In this document: in pieces, positions 47,877-57,356 of the stretch | How the letters are laid out: each line of letters starts with the position of its first letter | Position numbering within the stretch: the stretch's first letter is position 1 | Source of the DNA: Niveibacterium sp. SC-1 | Lineage (GTDB): Bacteria; Pseudomonadota; Gammaproteobacteria; Burkholderiales; Rhodocyclaceae | Direction of reading: 5' to 3' | NCBI RefSeq assembly: GCF_038235435.1 | Contig: NZ_CP151275.1 | Coordinates: 4,278,001-4,342,000 of the forward strand | Length of the DNA: 64,000 bases | Position numbers and translations under genes: made by a program | Notes under the pieces: model-generated | Database searches by the model: none | Seen by the model: only the letters and a program-made list of their open reading frames with translations | What the model was told of the DNA's origin: nothing

Positions 47877-48344
47877 CTACGCGGGAATCCGTCGGCGTTC
47901 GCCCGGTAGGTAGCCCGCGCCGGCAGGGGAGTCGGCAAGATAGGCCAGCACGGCACCCTGGTTCCAGGTGTCATGACCTTCGACGATCTTGTCGCCCTGA
48001 AAGCGGAGCCAGGTCGAACCGACGACATCGATCGATTTGCCCGAGGGAGGAATCCCCATCAGTGGGCCCTTCAATTCGCCTTGAGCGCGCCAGCGCACGG
48101 CCACCCAGGCACCTTCCGCGACCATGCTCTCGATCGAAAGACGGACGTTCGGGATCGCCGTCAGGTAGGTATCGCGGAACCCGCGAAATTCCGCGAGTCC
48201 CCGCACGATCACGCCCTCCAGGAAACCGACGGCCTCCTCGCCCAGGAGCTCCTCGATGGTGCCTTCGGTGTCCGGGTTGCCATCCCAGCAATGCTTGATC
48301 CAACGCTCGGCCAACTGCTTGTTGTGTTCGCTCAGCTCGCTCAT
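47877..48344 (-). CDS. SnoaL-like polyketide cyclase/NTF2-fold protein
   Basis: A 155-residue protein of the SnoaL-like branch of the NTF2-like superfamily, ERWIKHCWDGNPDTEGTIEE at the N-terminus and VAVRWRAQGELKGPLMGIPP, then WLRFQGDKIVEGHDTWNQGA, which hold the acid/base residues of ester cyclases. Many members catalyse other small-molecule reactions. The ATG at 48344 follows GGAGG. It is divergent from mntH; 269 bp lie between, in which I see no clear operator. Confidence 0.85.
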   Translation of the reverse strand: MSELSEHNKQLAERWIKHCWDGNPDTEGTIEELLGEEAVGFLEGVIVRGLAEFRGFRDTYLTAIPNVRLSIESMVAEGAWVAVRWRAQGELKGPLMGIPPSGKSIDVVGSTWLRFQGDKIVEGHDTWNQGAVLAYLADSPAGAGYLPGERRRIPA

Positions 48345-48613
48345 TTTCCACCTCCACGCGCGCCCGGGGGCACGCCGGCAACCATTCCAGCGAAGCGGGG
48401 TCGATCGCTCCGCGCCCGGCCCCTGTCGCGAAGGCAGCGGCCCTCCCAGAGGCATAGCAATCGCCCGTCGCTTCGCAAGCCGATACCTGGTGGCATTGTG
48501 CGGATACCCCGCGGACACGAATCCGGGCCTGGCGGCAACGGCCGTGGCGGCATTGCGGCGGAGACACCTCGCGACGCTTCGAGCGATCTGACGGCCGTGG
48601 CAGAATTTCTCCC

Positions 48614-49927
48614 ATGTTCTCGCTCCCCCGCACCGCGACTGCGCCGTTCTGCCCTTCCGAAGTCCGCGGCAGCATCGACGTCCCTGCCGCCGATCCCCAG
48701 TGGAAGCGCCTGCTGCGGGTGCTTGGCCCCGGGCTCCTGGTTTCAGTGGGCTACATGGACCCGGGCAACTGGGCGACCGACATCGAGGCGGGTTCGCGCT
48801 ATGGCTACGCACTGCTGTGGGTGGTACTTGCCTCCAGCATCGCCGCGATGCTGCTGCAGACCCTGAGCCTGCGGCTGGGCCTGGTCACCGGCAAGGATCT
48901 CGCCCGCGCCTGTCGCGACAACTACCCGCCGGCGATCAACCGGCTGCTGTGGATCGCGGCGGAGCTGGCCATCATCGCCTGCGACGTGGCCGAGGTGCTG
49001 GGCAGCGCGCTCGCCCTGCATCTGCTCTTCGGCATGTCGCTGCTCTGGGGCATCGCGATCACCGCCTTCGACACGCTGATCGTGCTGGGGCTCAAGGGCA
49101 AGGGCTTCCGCCAGGTGGAGGCGATCGTGCTCGGGCTGATCCTCACCATCGGCATCTGCTATGCGGTGGAGATCGTGCTGGTAGGGCCGGACTTGCTGGG
49201 GGTGGCGCGCGGCTTCGTGCCGCGGGGCGCGTCGGTGCAGGACCCGCATGCGCTATTGCTGGCGATCGGCATCCTCGGCGCCACCGTGATGCCGCACAAC
49301 CTCTACCTGCATTCGTCCATCGTGCAGACGCGACGCATCGGCGCGGACGATGCGGGCAAGCGCGAGGCGATCCGCCTCTCCACGCTCGACACGGTGCTCT
49401 CGCTCTCGCTCGCGCTCTTCGTCAATGTCGCGATCCTGGTGCTCGCGGCCTCGGCCTTCCACGCCACCGGGCACCAGGAGGTCACCGAGATCCAGGATGC
49501 CTACAAGCTCCTCGACCCCCTGGTGGGCGGCGCGCTCGCCTCGCTCCTCTTCGGCGTCGCCCTGCTCGCCGCGGGGCAAAGCTCCACCTTCACCGGCACC
49601 ATCGCCGGGCAGATCCTGATGGAAGGTTTCCTCGACCTGAAGATCCCCTGCTGGCAGCGCCGCCTCATCACCCGCGCGCTCGCGCTCATCCCCGCTTTCG
49701 CCGGCATCCTGTGGCTGGGCGAGGCGGGCGTCGGTCGCCTGCTGGTCGCAAGCCAGGTGGTGCTGAGCCTGCAACTGCCCTTCGCGATCTGGCCGCTGAT
49801 CCGCTTCACCAGCGATCGTCGCCTGATGGGCAGGTTCGCCAGCGGGCCGTGGCTACGTGGGATTGCGTGGCTGCTGTTCGCGGCCATCGCCGCCGCGAAC
49901 CTGATGCTGCTGCGCGGCCTCCTCTAG
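48614..49927 (+). CDS. mntH: NRAMP-family Mn(II)/Fe(II) transporter
   Basis: A 437-residue inner-membrane metal-proton symporter. It has the metal-binding DPGN at residues 49-52 in GYMDPGNWATD, the second MPH motif in GATVMPHNLYLHS, and 11 predicted membrane segments. The N-terminal 30 residues are soluble and variable. No Mur/Fur/MntR site was identified upstream. It may support the haem- and Fe-S-rich metabolism of this window (inference). Confidence 0.93.
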   Translation: MFSLPRTATAPFCPSEVRGSIDVPAADPQWKRLLRVLGPGLLVSVGYMDPGNWATDIEAGSRYGYALLWVVLASSIAAMLLQTLSLRLGLVTGKDLARACRDNYPPAINRLLWIAAELAIIACDVAEVLGSALALHLLFGMSLLWGIAITAFDTLIVLGLKGKGFRQVEAIVLGLILTIGICYAVEIVLVGPDLLGVARGFVPRGASVQDPHALLLAIGILGATVMPHNLYLHSSIVQTRRIGADDAGKREAIRLSTLDTVLSLSLALFVNVAILVLAASAFHATGHQEVTEIQDAYKLLDPLVGGALASLLFGVALLAAGQSSTFTGTIAGQILMEGFLDLKIPCWQRRLITRALALIPAFAGILWLGEAGVGRLLVASQVVLSLQLPFAIWPLIRFTSDRRLMGRFASGPWLRGIAWLLFAAIAAANLMLLRGLL

Positions 49928-50160
49928 CCACCTTCTGGCGGCTGTCGCGCGGGGACTCCGAACCCTGACGCTCATTGCGCGGCAGCGCTCCGCCGACAAT
50001 GCTTGGTCGTGGATGCTCCCGGAGCATTGCGGATGAATATCCCGCAAGTACCCGATCGACGCGGTTCTCGACCCGCGCCTATCATGTCCACCGCCTGCCC
50101 ACGCAGGAGGCCCTCGCAGGACATGACCTCAAGCCGCATTCCGCAAGGAGGAGGTACTGC

Positions 50161-50775
50161 ATGACCGCGTCCCCCCTGATCTACACCGCCGAGCAGGCGC
50201 TGGCACGGCTCAAGCGCGGCAACGAGCGTTTCCTGGCCGGCAAGGCGCGCTTTCCGACGGTCCAGAAGGAAGTACTCGCGGAGCTCACCAGGGGCCAGCA
50301 GCCTTACGCCACGGTGCTGGGCTGCAGCGACAGCCGGGTGCCGCCGGAGCTCGTGTTTGACGCAGGCTTTGGCGAGCTCTTCATCATTCGCGTGGCCGGA
50401 AACGTACTGGGCCCGACGATTGCGGGGACGCTGCAATACGCCGGGTCGTATCTGCACACACCACTTTTTGTGGTGATGGGGCATGAAGGCTGCGGCGCAG
50501 TGCAGGCCGCGCTCGATGTCCGTTTCGGCGGCGCCACCTACGGTAACCGCGTCGAGATCCTTCTGGAGAACATCCTGCCAGCGCTCGACGTACTCGACCC
50601 CGGCCTGTCACGAGAGCAACTCCTGCATGCGGCGGTGGAAGCGAACGTGCGCTGGATCATGCGTGAGCTGCGCGAATCCCCTGAAGGCCGGGCGCGGCTC
50701 GCGGCGCGAGAAATGATGCTGGTCGGCGCGGTGTATGAGCTCGACACCGGCCGGGTACGCTTCCTGGAGGACTGA
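50161..50775 (+). CDS. Beta-class carbonic anhydrase
   Basis: Interconverts CO2 and bicarbonate with Zn. The 204-residue protein has the metal ligands Cys and Asp in GCSDSRVPPELVFDAGFGEL and His-x2-Cys in GHEGCGAVQAAL, with the dyad GNVLGPTIAGTLQYA. The ATG at 50161 follows AAGGAGGAGG; open frame upstream is unrelated. It stands alone between mntH and a small unknown gene. Confidence 0.94.
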   Translation: MTASPLIYTAEQALARLKRGNERFLAGKARFPTVQKEVLAELTRGQQPYATVLGCSDSRVPPELVFDAGFGELFIIRVAGNVLGPTIAGTLQYAGSYLHTPLFVVMGHEGCGAVQAALDVRFGGATYGNRVEILLENILPALDVLDPGLSREQLLHAAVEANVRWIMRELRESPEGRARLAAREMMLVGAVYELDTGRVRFLED

Positions 50776-50906
50776 ACGTGTGGCGCACGACAAACACGTG
50801 GCAGCCCACGCAGTCCACCACCCCAAGGGGCAGGGACGCTGACGCATCGACGATGCCGAAACGTCGCCCGTGTTACCTTGGCCGCTTACGATCCGAAGGA
50901 CGTCAC

Positions 50907-51104
50907 ATGGCCACGTTCACGTTTCCGGAACCCGTCCTCGTGCAGGTGAGGGACGGATCGAATGCGCAGATCCCGCAGGGCCTGTGGCCGGCGCAGGTGT
51001 CCGGCCTCTCGGTCAGGGTGCAGGTCGGCGAGTCGGAGGTCGAGCTGGATCTCGACCAGTGGGATTCGATCCTGAGAGAAGGCCTGGCGCTACCGACGCC
51101 GTAG
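50907..51104 (+). CDS. Small conserved-looking protein of unknown function
   Basis: A 65-residue soluble protein, MATFTFPEPVLVQVRDGSN, then VSGLSVRVQVGESEVELDLD. GAAGGA precedes the ATG, and the composition is normal. It ends 15 bp from the convergent nudC. I do not recognise it. Confidence 0.6.
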   Translation: MATFTFPEPVLVQVRDGSNAQIPQGLWPAQVSGLSVRVQVGESEVELDLDQWDSILREGLALPTP

Positions 51105-51119
51105 CCAGCCCGCTCGGCT

Positions 51120-51971
51120 TCAACCCCGGGCTGAGCTGAGCTCCTGCACCGTCGCGTCGATCAGCCGCCGCGCGATCGAGAGCGGAGTCGGCATGAGCGG
51201 CAAGGCGTCGATCGCGAACCACCGCGCATCCTCGATCTCGTCCTCCTGGCAGGCAATCTCGCCGCCGGCCCATTCGGCGGTAAAGGCCACCATCAAGGAG
51301 TGCGGGAAGGGCCAGTTCTGGCTGCCGAAATAGCGCAGCGGCCCGAGTTCGACACCCACCTCCTCGCGTGTCTCACGCCGCACGCAGTCCTCCAGCGACT
51401 CACCCGGCTCGACGAAGCCGGCAAGCGCGCTGTACATGCCGGTCTGGAAGCGTGGTCCGCGAGCCAGCAGCAGCTCCGGCCCGCGCGCGCCCTTGCGGGT
51501 AACGAGCACCATCATGGCCGGCGCGATGCGCGGGTAGACGACCTCGCCGCAGGCCGTGCAAGAGCGACCGCGCCCCATGTCAGACGCCTCCATGCGCCCG
51601 CCGCAGACACCGCAGAAACGGTGCAGGCGCTCGAAGTCCAGCACCTGCAGGGCGCGACCGGCCAGTGCGACATGCGCCTCGGGCAGGCGCTCGAACAGGG
51701 CGCGCAGGCCCAGCCACTCATGCTTGCCCGCCGCCCCCGCCTCGGCGCCCACGTCGACCTCCACACCGTGGGCGGCCCAGCAGGGCCTGCCGTCCAAGGT
51801 GCCGATGCAGCGCGCACGATCGATACGGACAGGTGCGGCCGCGCCCGTCGGCAAAGCGGGCTCGGGACCGTTGAGTACGAGCAGATCGCGGCCGGAGAAC
51901 ACCAGCCAGAGCCCGTCGCCTGTTTGCTCGGGCGCGGACCACAGGGGTACGAAGGTGGATGAGAGTTGCAT
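51120..51971 (-). CDS. nudC: NAD(H) pyrophosphatase/deNADding Nudix enzyme
   Basis: Hydrolyses NAD(H) and can remove NAD caps from RNA. The 283-residue protein has the Zn ribbon [12 protein letters not shown] and [17 protein letters not shown], the Nudix box [20 protein letters not shown], and the NudC motif as [13 protein letters not shown], where the usual SQPWPFP has Asn for Pro. The start is uncertain: no clear ribosome site precedes the ATG at 51971, and an in-frame ATG at 52004 is possible. Confidence 0.9.
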   Translation of the reverse strand: MQLSSTFVPLWSAPEQTGDGLWLVFSGRDLLVLNGPEPALPTGAAAPVRIDRARCIGTLDGRPCWAAHGVEVDVGAEAGAAGKHEWLGLRALFERLPEAHVALAGRALQVLDFERLHRFCGVCGGRMEASDMGRGRSCTACGEVVYPRIAPAMMVLVTRKGARGPELLLARGPRFQTGMYSALAGFVEPGESLEDCVRRETREEVGVELGPLRYFGSQNWPFPHSLMVAFTAEWAGGEIACQEDEIEDARWFAIDALPLMPTPLSIARRLIDATVQELSSARG

Positions 51972-52106
51972 GGGGTGGGTTGGCAGCGGCGGGGCAGCCA
52001 ACATACCACCGAGCGCCGAGGGTCGCCGCTGCCAAGCATCGCAGGACGTGGTGACCGACGAGTCGCGCTCTTCCGCTTCGACCGATGTCGATTGAAACAA
52101 CGTGGA

Positions 52107-52362
52107 TTGGCCGGGGTCCCGCCCCCGGCGGGCGGGTTACTTTCCTTGTGCGGCCAAGGAAAGTAACCAAAGGAAGGCCGCCCCGCTGTGTCGCCGCACT
52201 TCGTGCGGTCCCCTGCGCTACTCGGTCTGCCAGGATGGCTGCGCAACTCGCCCTTTTGTTCGCGGAAACAGCACCCGCGAACAACGGAGCTCGGACAGTG
52301 CTCGCCAGCGCGCGTACCGCGCGCAACCTGGCAGCCCTGCGTTGCTCGGCGACGCAGAGGGG
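52107..52362 (+). repeat. Composite repeat, left-type arm (arm 3a)
   Basis: Arm begins TTGGCCGGGGTCCC; hairpin 52135-52168 has a 14-bp stem with GGTTACTTTCCTTG against CAAGGAAAGTAACC, a compensated variant of the usual CTTTCTTTG. Further blocks read CTGCGCTACTCGGTCTGCC and GTTGCTCGGCGACGCAGAGG. Paired with the inverted arm at 52576-52837. Confidence 0.9.
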
Positions 52363-52458
52363 ATGAACGTCAAAGGCGTGTCCACTCGACCGCGGCAGAA
52401 CAACGACCGCGCACATTGCGCGTCGCCTGGATGAAGGCGAGCCGGAATCCTGGAATGG

Positions 52459-52540
52459 TCGTAGGGCGCCATGAGCGCAGCGAATCGCGCCGCATGGGGC
52501 AAGGCGGAACGGTGCAATGCGCTTCGCTTATTGCACCGTA
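52459..52540. repeat. Central GCGC-type repeat of composite repeat 3
   Basis: Between the two arms lies GTAGGGCGCCATGAGCGCAG, and further on GGTGCAATGCGCTTCGCTTA with TTGCACCGTA. The same block recurs between the arms of the repeats at 57357-58056 and, more diverged, at 60921-61646. Confidence 0.8.
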
Positions 52541-52575
52541 CCTCCCCCTGCGCGCGGTTCCGCGGCGACGCCTTT

Positions 52576-52837
52576 GACCTTCCTCCCCTCTGACCGCGCC
52601 GAGCAGCACAGGAAGCCAGAGGTACCGGGCGAAGCCCGGCGCGAGCACTGTCCGAGCTCCGTTGTTCACGGATGCTTCTCCCGCGAACAAAAGGGCGAGT
52701 TGCGCAGCGCTCTGGCTTCCGAGCAGCGCAGGGCACCGCACGCAGTGCGGCGCGGCCAGCGGGGTCGCCTTTCTTTGCTTACTTTCTTTGGCGAAGCAAA
52801 GAAAGTAACCCGCCCGCCGGGGCGGGACCCGGCCAAT
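52576..52837 (-). repeat. Composite repeat, right-type arm (arm 3b)
   Basis: Inverted arm ending GGGACCCGGCCAATT. Hairpin 52779-52808: TTACTTTCTTTG, loop GCGAAG, CAAAGAAAGTAA. No gene is visible in 51972-52934 apart from the repeat unit. Confidence 0.9.
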
Positions 52838-52934
52838 TCACGGCCGCAGAAGGAATCACCGCGAAGGCATCACGCGGCGAAGACGGTCGCGACAAACAGG
52901 GGCCGCCTAAAACCATGCGCGGCCCCTCGCCCCC

Positions 52935-53960
52935 TTACCCCACCAACAGCGGATTCCGCTCAAACCCGTGCTGGTGCCAATACGGATACGTCTTGGTCGT
53001 CGCGCTCGCGGCATCGAGCTTCGCGATCTGCTCGGGCGTGAGCGTCCAGCCGATCGCACCGAGGTTCTGGCGCAGTTGCTCCTCGTTGCGCGCGCCGATG
53101 ATCACGTTGGACACGGTGGGGCGTTGCAGCACCCAGTTGATCGCGATCTGCGGCAGGGTCTTGCCGGTCTCCTTCGCCACCTCGTCGAGCGCGTCGACCA
53201 CCTTGTAGAGGTATTCCTCCGGCACCGGCGGCCCCTGGTCGGCGGTGACATGCAGCCGGCTCGTCTCCGGCATCGGCTGGCCGCGGCGCAGCTTGCCGGT
53301 GAGCCGCCCCCAGCCGAGCGGACTCCACACCACCGCACCCACGCCCTGGTCTGCCGCGAGGGGCATCAGCTCCCATTCGTAGTCGCGCCCGACCAGCGAG
53401 TAGTAGGCCTGGTGTGCGACATGGCGCGCGTAGCCGTAGCGATCCGAGACGGCGAGCGACTTCATCAGGTGCCAGCCGGAGAAGTTGGAGCAGCCGATGT
53501 AGCGGATCTTGCCCGCACGCACGAGGTCGTCCAGCGTCGCGAGCGTCTCTTCCACCGGCGCGACGGCATCGAAGGCATGCAGCTGGTAGAGATCGATGTA
53601 GTCAGTACCCAGGCGCTTGAGCGACGCATCCACCGCCCGCACCAGGTGATGGCGCGAAGAGCCCACGTCATTGGCGCCCTGGCCCATCGAGAAGGTGCCC
53701 TTGGTCGAGATCAGCACCTTGTCGCGACGGCCGGCGATCGCCTTGCCGAGGATCTCTTCGGCGAGGCCGTTGGAGTACACGTCAGCCGTGTCGAACATCG
53801 ACAGCCCGTGCTCCAGGCAGATGTCCACCAGGCGCGTCGCTTCCTGCACGCCACTCTCGCCCCAGGCCTTGAAGAACTCGTTGCCGCCACCGAAGGTGCC
53901 GGTGCCCAGACTCAGTACGGGCACCTTGAGGCCCGACCTGCCCAATTGCCGGAATTCCAT
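52935..53960 (-). CDS. Aldo/keto reductase
   Basis: A 341-residue NADPH-dependent reductase of the AKR superfamily: catalytic Asp/Tyr in MFDTADVYSNG, Lys in ISTKGTFSMG, His in YQLHAFD, and the cofactor end SNVIIGARNEEQLRQNLGAI. It fits the large family of AKR enzymes acting on aldehydes or ketones. The ATG at 53960 follows AGGAG eight bases upstream. It stands alone; its role is not evident. Confidence 0.93.
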   Translation of the reverse strand: MEFRQLGRSGLKVPVLSLGTGTFGGGNEFFKAWGESGVQEATRLVDICLEHGLSMFDTADVYSNGLAEEILGKAIAGRRDKVLISTKGTFSMGQGANDVGSSRHHLVRAVDASLKRLGTDYIDLYQLHAFDAVAPVEETLATLDDLVRAGKIRYIGCSNFSGWHLMKSLAVSDRYGYARHVAHQAYYSLVGRDYEWELMPLAADQGVGAVVWSPLGWGRLTGKLRRGQPMPETSRLHVTADQGPPVPEEYLYKVVDALDEVAKETGKTLPQIAINWVLQRPTVSNVIIGARNEEQLRQNLGAIGWTLTPEQIAKLDAASATTKTYPYWHQHGFERNPLLVG

Positions 53961-54351
53961 ATCCACGTCTCCTCAGTTCTCAGTCAAAACCCTCGCAAGC
54001 CAGAGCGCGATTCTTGCGTGTCGTTCGCTGCATCGCACCGGCCCTGTTGCATCCATGCCGTCGCGTGCCGGACGCGCTGCGACGATGTGTCGACTGGCGT
54101 CCCTGCTGCTTGCAAAACGGCCGTTCCCGATCATGAACGAGAACGCATCCGGGCTCATGGACGAAACGGATACAGACCCTACCTGCACCGCCACGGAGCA
54201 CGCCGCGCACCGCGCCGGTGCTGGCTCTGGCGGCTACGCAGCCCCTACGCAATCTGACGTATTCCTCGAAATCGGGGCAAACGTGAAAGTGGCATCGCAG
54301 CTTCTCACCTATTCACTTGTCGTCACCCGTTCAGACCTGAGGAAGACCACC
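53961..54351. other. Upstream region of urtA
   Basis: This 391-bp gap holds no gene I can support. GCAC-N7-GTGC at 54207-54221 matches the NtrC half-site spacing. I find only poor sigma-54 matches, for example near 54095. Promoter elements for urtA are therefore unclear. Confidence 0.4.
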
Positions 54352-55620
54352 ATGCAACGTCGTCATTTCGTGAAGGCCCTGACGCTCTCGGCCTCCATCG
54401 CCGCCATCGGCCTCACCGCTTCGTCGGCCTACGCCGCAGACACCATCAAGGTCGGCATCCTGCACTCGCTCTCCGGCACCATGGCCATCTCGGAAACAGC
54501 GCTCAAGGAAACCGCGCTCATGACCATCGCCGAGATCAACGCCAAGGGCGGCGTGCTGGGCAAGCAGCTCGAACCGGTGGTGGTGGACCCCGCCTCGAAC
54601 TGGCCGCTCTTCGCCGAGAAAGCCCGCCAGCTGGTTTCCAAGGACAAGGTCGCCGTGGTCTTCGGCTGCTGGACTTCGGTCTCGCGCAAATCGGTGAACC
54701 CGGTGTTCAAGGAACTCAACGGCCTCCTGTTCTACCCGGTGCAGTACGAAGGTGAAGAGCTCGAGAAGAACGTGTTCTACACCGGTGCTGCGCCCAACCA
54801 GCAAGCCATCCCCGCCGTCGAATACCTGATGAGCAAGGACGGCGGCGAAGCCAAGCGCTTCGTGCTGCTGGGCACCGACTACGTGTATCCGCGCACCACC
54901 AACAAGATCCTGCGCGCCTTCCTCAAGAGCAAGGGCGTGGCCGAGGCGGACATCATGGAGGAGTACACCCCCTTCGGGCACTCCGACTACCAGACCATCA
55001 TCGCCAAGATCAAGAAGTTCGCTTCCGAAGGCAAGAAGACCGCCGTCGTATCGACGATCAACGGCGACTCCAACGTGCCCTTCTACAAGGAACTGGGCAA
55101 CGCAGGCCTGAAGGCGACCGACGTGCCGGTCGTGGCCTTCTCGGTGGGTGAAGAGGAACTGCGCGGCGTCGATACCAAGCCGCTGCTGGGTCACCTCGCT
55201 GCCTGGAACTACTTCGAATCGATCAAGAACCCGACCAACGCCGCGTTCATCAAGGCTTATCAGGACTGGGCCAAGAAGAACAACCTGCCCAAGGCCGACA
55301 CCGTCGTGACCAATGACCCGATGGAAGCCACCTACATCGGCATCCACATGTGGGCGCAAGCGGTCGAGAAGGCCAAGTCCACCGACACCGACAAGGTCAT
55401 CGCCGCGGTGGGCGGCCAGAAGTTCAAGGCGCCGTCCGGCTTCACGGTCGAGATGGACCCGAAGAACCACCACCTACACAAGCCGGTGTTCATTGGCGAA
55501 GTGAAGGGCGACGGCCAGTTCAACGTGGTCTGGAAGACCAAGGGCCCGGTCAAGGCGCAACCCTGGAGCCCCTTCATCGAAGGCAACGACAAGAAGAAGG
55601 ACGAGCCGGACACCAAGTAA
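54352..55620 (+). CDS. urtA: Urea ABC transporter periplasmic binding protein
   Basis: A 422-residue binding protein with a twin-arginine-like or Sec signal (MQRRHFVKALTLSASIAAIG, cleavage near AYA-AD) and the urea-binding core IKVGILHSLSGTMAISETAL, then VFGCWTSVSRKSVNPVFKEL and LLFYPVQYEGEE. High-affinity urea capture in the periplasm. First of the urtABCDE genes, with a hairpin terminator right after it that should leave excess urtA mRNA relative to the membrane subunits. Confidence 0.95.
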   Translation: MQRRHFVKALTLSASIAAIGLTASSAYAADTIKVGILHSLSGTMAISETALKETALMTIAEINAKGGVLGKQLEPVVVDPASNWPLFAEKARQLVSKDKVAVVFGCWTSVSRKSVNPVFKELNGLLFYPVQYEGEELEKNVFYTGAAPNQQAIPAVEYLMSKDGGEAKRFVLLGTDYVYPRTTNKILRAFLKSKGVAEADIMEEYTPFGHSDYQTIIAKIKKFASEGKKTAVVSTINGDSNVPFYKELGNAGLKATDVPVVAFSVGEEELRGVDTKPLLGHLAAWNYFESIKNPTNAAFIKAYQDWAKKNNLPKADTVVTNDPMEATYIGIHMWAQAVEKAKSTDTDKVIAAVGGQKFKAPSGFTVEMDPKNHHLHKPVFIGEVKGDGQFNVVWKTKGPVKAQPWSPFIEGNDKKKDEPDTK

Positions 55621-55650
55621 TCCTGCGGTTCTCTCCTCCTCTGTCTCATC

Positions 55651-55679
55651 GGGCCGGCCCCAGGCCGGCCCGTTTTTTC
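55651..55679 (+). terminator. Hairpin terminator/attenuator between urtA and urtB
   Basis: Perfect 9-bp stem GGGCCGGCC/GGCCGGCCC with a three-base loop and GTTTTTT after it, 30 bp past the urtA stop. Placed inside the operon, it would reduce read-through into urtB, giving more binding protein than permease. Confidence 0.85.
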
Positions 55680-55690
55680 GGGGCCTCCCC

Positions 55691-57283
55691 ATGAAGAACT
55701 GGCTCATCCTCTGCGTGGCCCTGCTGTTCGCGACACTCGCCCACGCCGCCGATCCGGACATCGCACGGCAACTGAACAGCGACGATTCCGACGAGAAGAT
55801 CGCCGCGATCCAGGCGCTGGTGAAGCGTGGCGATGACAACGCGCGGCTGACCCTGCGCGCACTCGCCGAAGACGCGCTCTACACCGACGGCACCCGCCTC
55901 TTCCGCCTCGAAGGCGAGAAGGCGATAGACACCCTTAGCGGCGCGGCGCTCGAACCCGCACCGGAAACCACCGACACGATCACGATCAACAACCGCGTGC
56001 GCCGCGAACTCGATGCCGCGGTCGCCTCGATGCGGCTCTTCGCCCCCGAGCGCGACAAGCGCCTGGCCGCTGCGCGCGAGCTGCGCGAAACCGCGAGCCT
56101 GGCCATGCTGCCACTGCTCGACAAGGCACTCGCCGCCGAGCAGGACCCCGCGGTCCACGCCGCGCTGACCCTCGCCCATGCCCGCGCCGGCCTGCAGAGC
56201 GAAGACGCCGCCGTGCGCCGCGAAGCCGCCACCGAGCTCGGCGCTTCGGCCGATGCCAACGTCAAGCCCCTGCTCGCGGCCTTGCTCGCCAAGAAGGGCG
56301 ACGCCTTCGCCGAACCCGACGCCGCCGTGCGCGAAGCCGCGGCCGCCTCGCTCGCCAGCCTCGAATCGCGCGTCGCCCGCGCCGAAGCGATCGGCCGCGT
56401 GTTCTCGGGCATCTCGCTCGGCTCCATCCTGCTGCTGGCCGCACTCGGTCTCGCGATCACCTACGGGGTGATGGGCGTGATCAACATGGCCCACGGCGAA
56501 CTGCTGATGATCGGCGCCTACAGCGCCTACGCGATGCAGACCGTGTTCCGCCGCTACCTGCCGGAGTTCGTCGACTACTACGTGATCGCCGCGATCCCGG
56601 TCGCCTTCTTCGCCGCGGCGCTCGTCGGCGTCGCGATGGAACGCCTGGTGATCCGCCACCTCTACGGCCGCGCGCTCGAAACCCTGCTCGCCACCTGGGG
56701 CCTCTCGCTGGTCCTGATCCAGGCCTCGCGCGTGCTCTTCGGCTCGCAGAACGTGGAAGTCGCCAACCCCGCCTGGATGTCCGGCGGCATCGAACTCTGG
56801 GGCGGCGTGCAGCTCCCGCTCAACCGCATCTACATCATCGGCTTCGCCGCCTTCGTGCTGGTGCTGGTGTGGCTGATGATGCAGAAGACGCGCCTCGGAA
56901 TGTTCGTCCGGGCCGTCACGCAGAACCGCTCCATGGCCGGCTGCGTCGGTGTGCCCACCGGGCGCATCGACACGCTGGCGTTCGCCATCGGCGCCGGCAT
57001 CGCGGGCCTGGGCGGCGTCGCCCTCTCGCAGATCGCCAACGTCGGCCCGGACATGGGTCAGGGCTACATCGTTGATTCGTTCATGGTCGTGGTGCTCGGT
57101 GGCGTCGGGCAGCTGGCCGGTGCCGTCTGGGCGGCGCTGGGGCTGGGCATCGTCTCCAAATTCCTGGAGGGATGGACCGGCGCGGTCATCGCCAAGATCC
57201 TGGTGCTGGTGTTCATCATCGTGTTCATCCAGAAGCGGCCGCAGGGGCTGTTTGCGATCAAGGGGCGGTTTGTTGAAAGCTGA
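55691..57283 (+). CDS. urtB: Urea ABC transporter permease UrtB
   Basis: A 530-residue permease. It has a signal peptide and an extra N-terminal region of about 220 residues made of helical repeats (DPDIARQLNSDDSDEKIAAI and similar), seen in proteobacterial UrtB. The membrane part follows, with LLLAALGLAITYGVMGVINM, GRALETLLATWGLSLVLIQA and GIGAGIAGLGGVALS-like motifs of the LivH family. A 700-bp composite repeat separates it from urtC. Transports urea with UrtC and the ATPases UrtD and UrtE. Confidence 0.95.
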   Translation: MKNWLILCVALLFATLAHAADPDIARQLNSDDSDEKIAAIQALVKRGDDNARLTLRALAEDALYTDGTRLFRLEGEKAIDTLSGAALEPAPETTDTITINNRVRRELDAAVASMRLFAPERDKRLAAARELRETASLAMLPLLDKALAAEQDPAVHAALTLAHARAGLQSEDAAVRREAATELGASADANVKPLLAALLAKKGDAFAEPDAAVREAAAASLASLESRVARAEAIGRVFSGISLGSILLLAALGLAITYGVMGVINMAHGELLMIGAYSAYAMQTVFRRYLPEFVDYYVIAAIPVAFFAAALVGVAMERLVIRHLYGRALETLLATWGLSLVLIQASRVLFGSQNVEVANPAWMSGGIELWGGVQLPLNRIYIIGFAAFVLVLVWLMMQKTRLGMFVRAVTQNRSMAGCVGVPTGRIDTLAFAIGAGIAGLGGVALSQIANVGPDMGQGYIVDSFMVVVLGGVGQLAGAVWAALGLGIVSKFLEGWTGAVIAKILVLVFIIVFIQKRPQGLFAIKGRFVES

Positions 57284-57356
57284 TCCTTATCTCTCATCGC
57301 GGCGCAATCACTGGCGCGAGTTCGCTGTGACGCATGCTGACTCGACGATCGTGCGT

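Noticed and set aside
52085..52837. Short open frames in composite repeats with TFFARAKKV-like translations
   Set aside because: The same peptide appears in each copy because the DNA is repeated. Frames are interrupted in others, and there are no ribosome sites.
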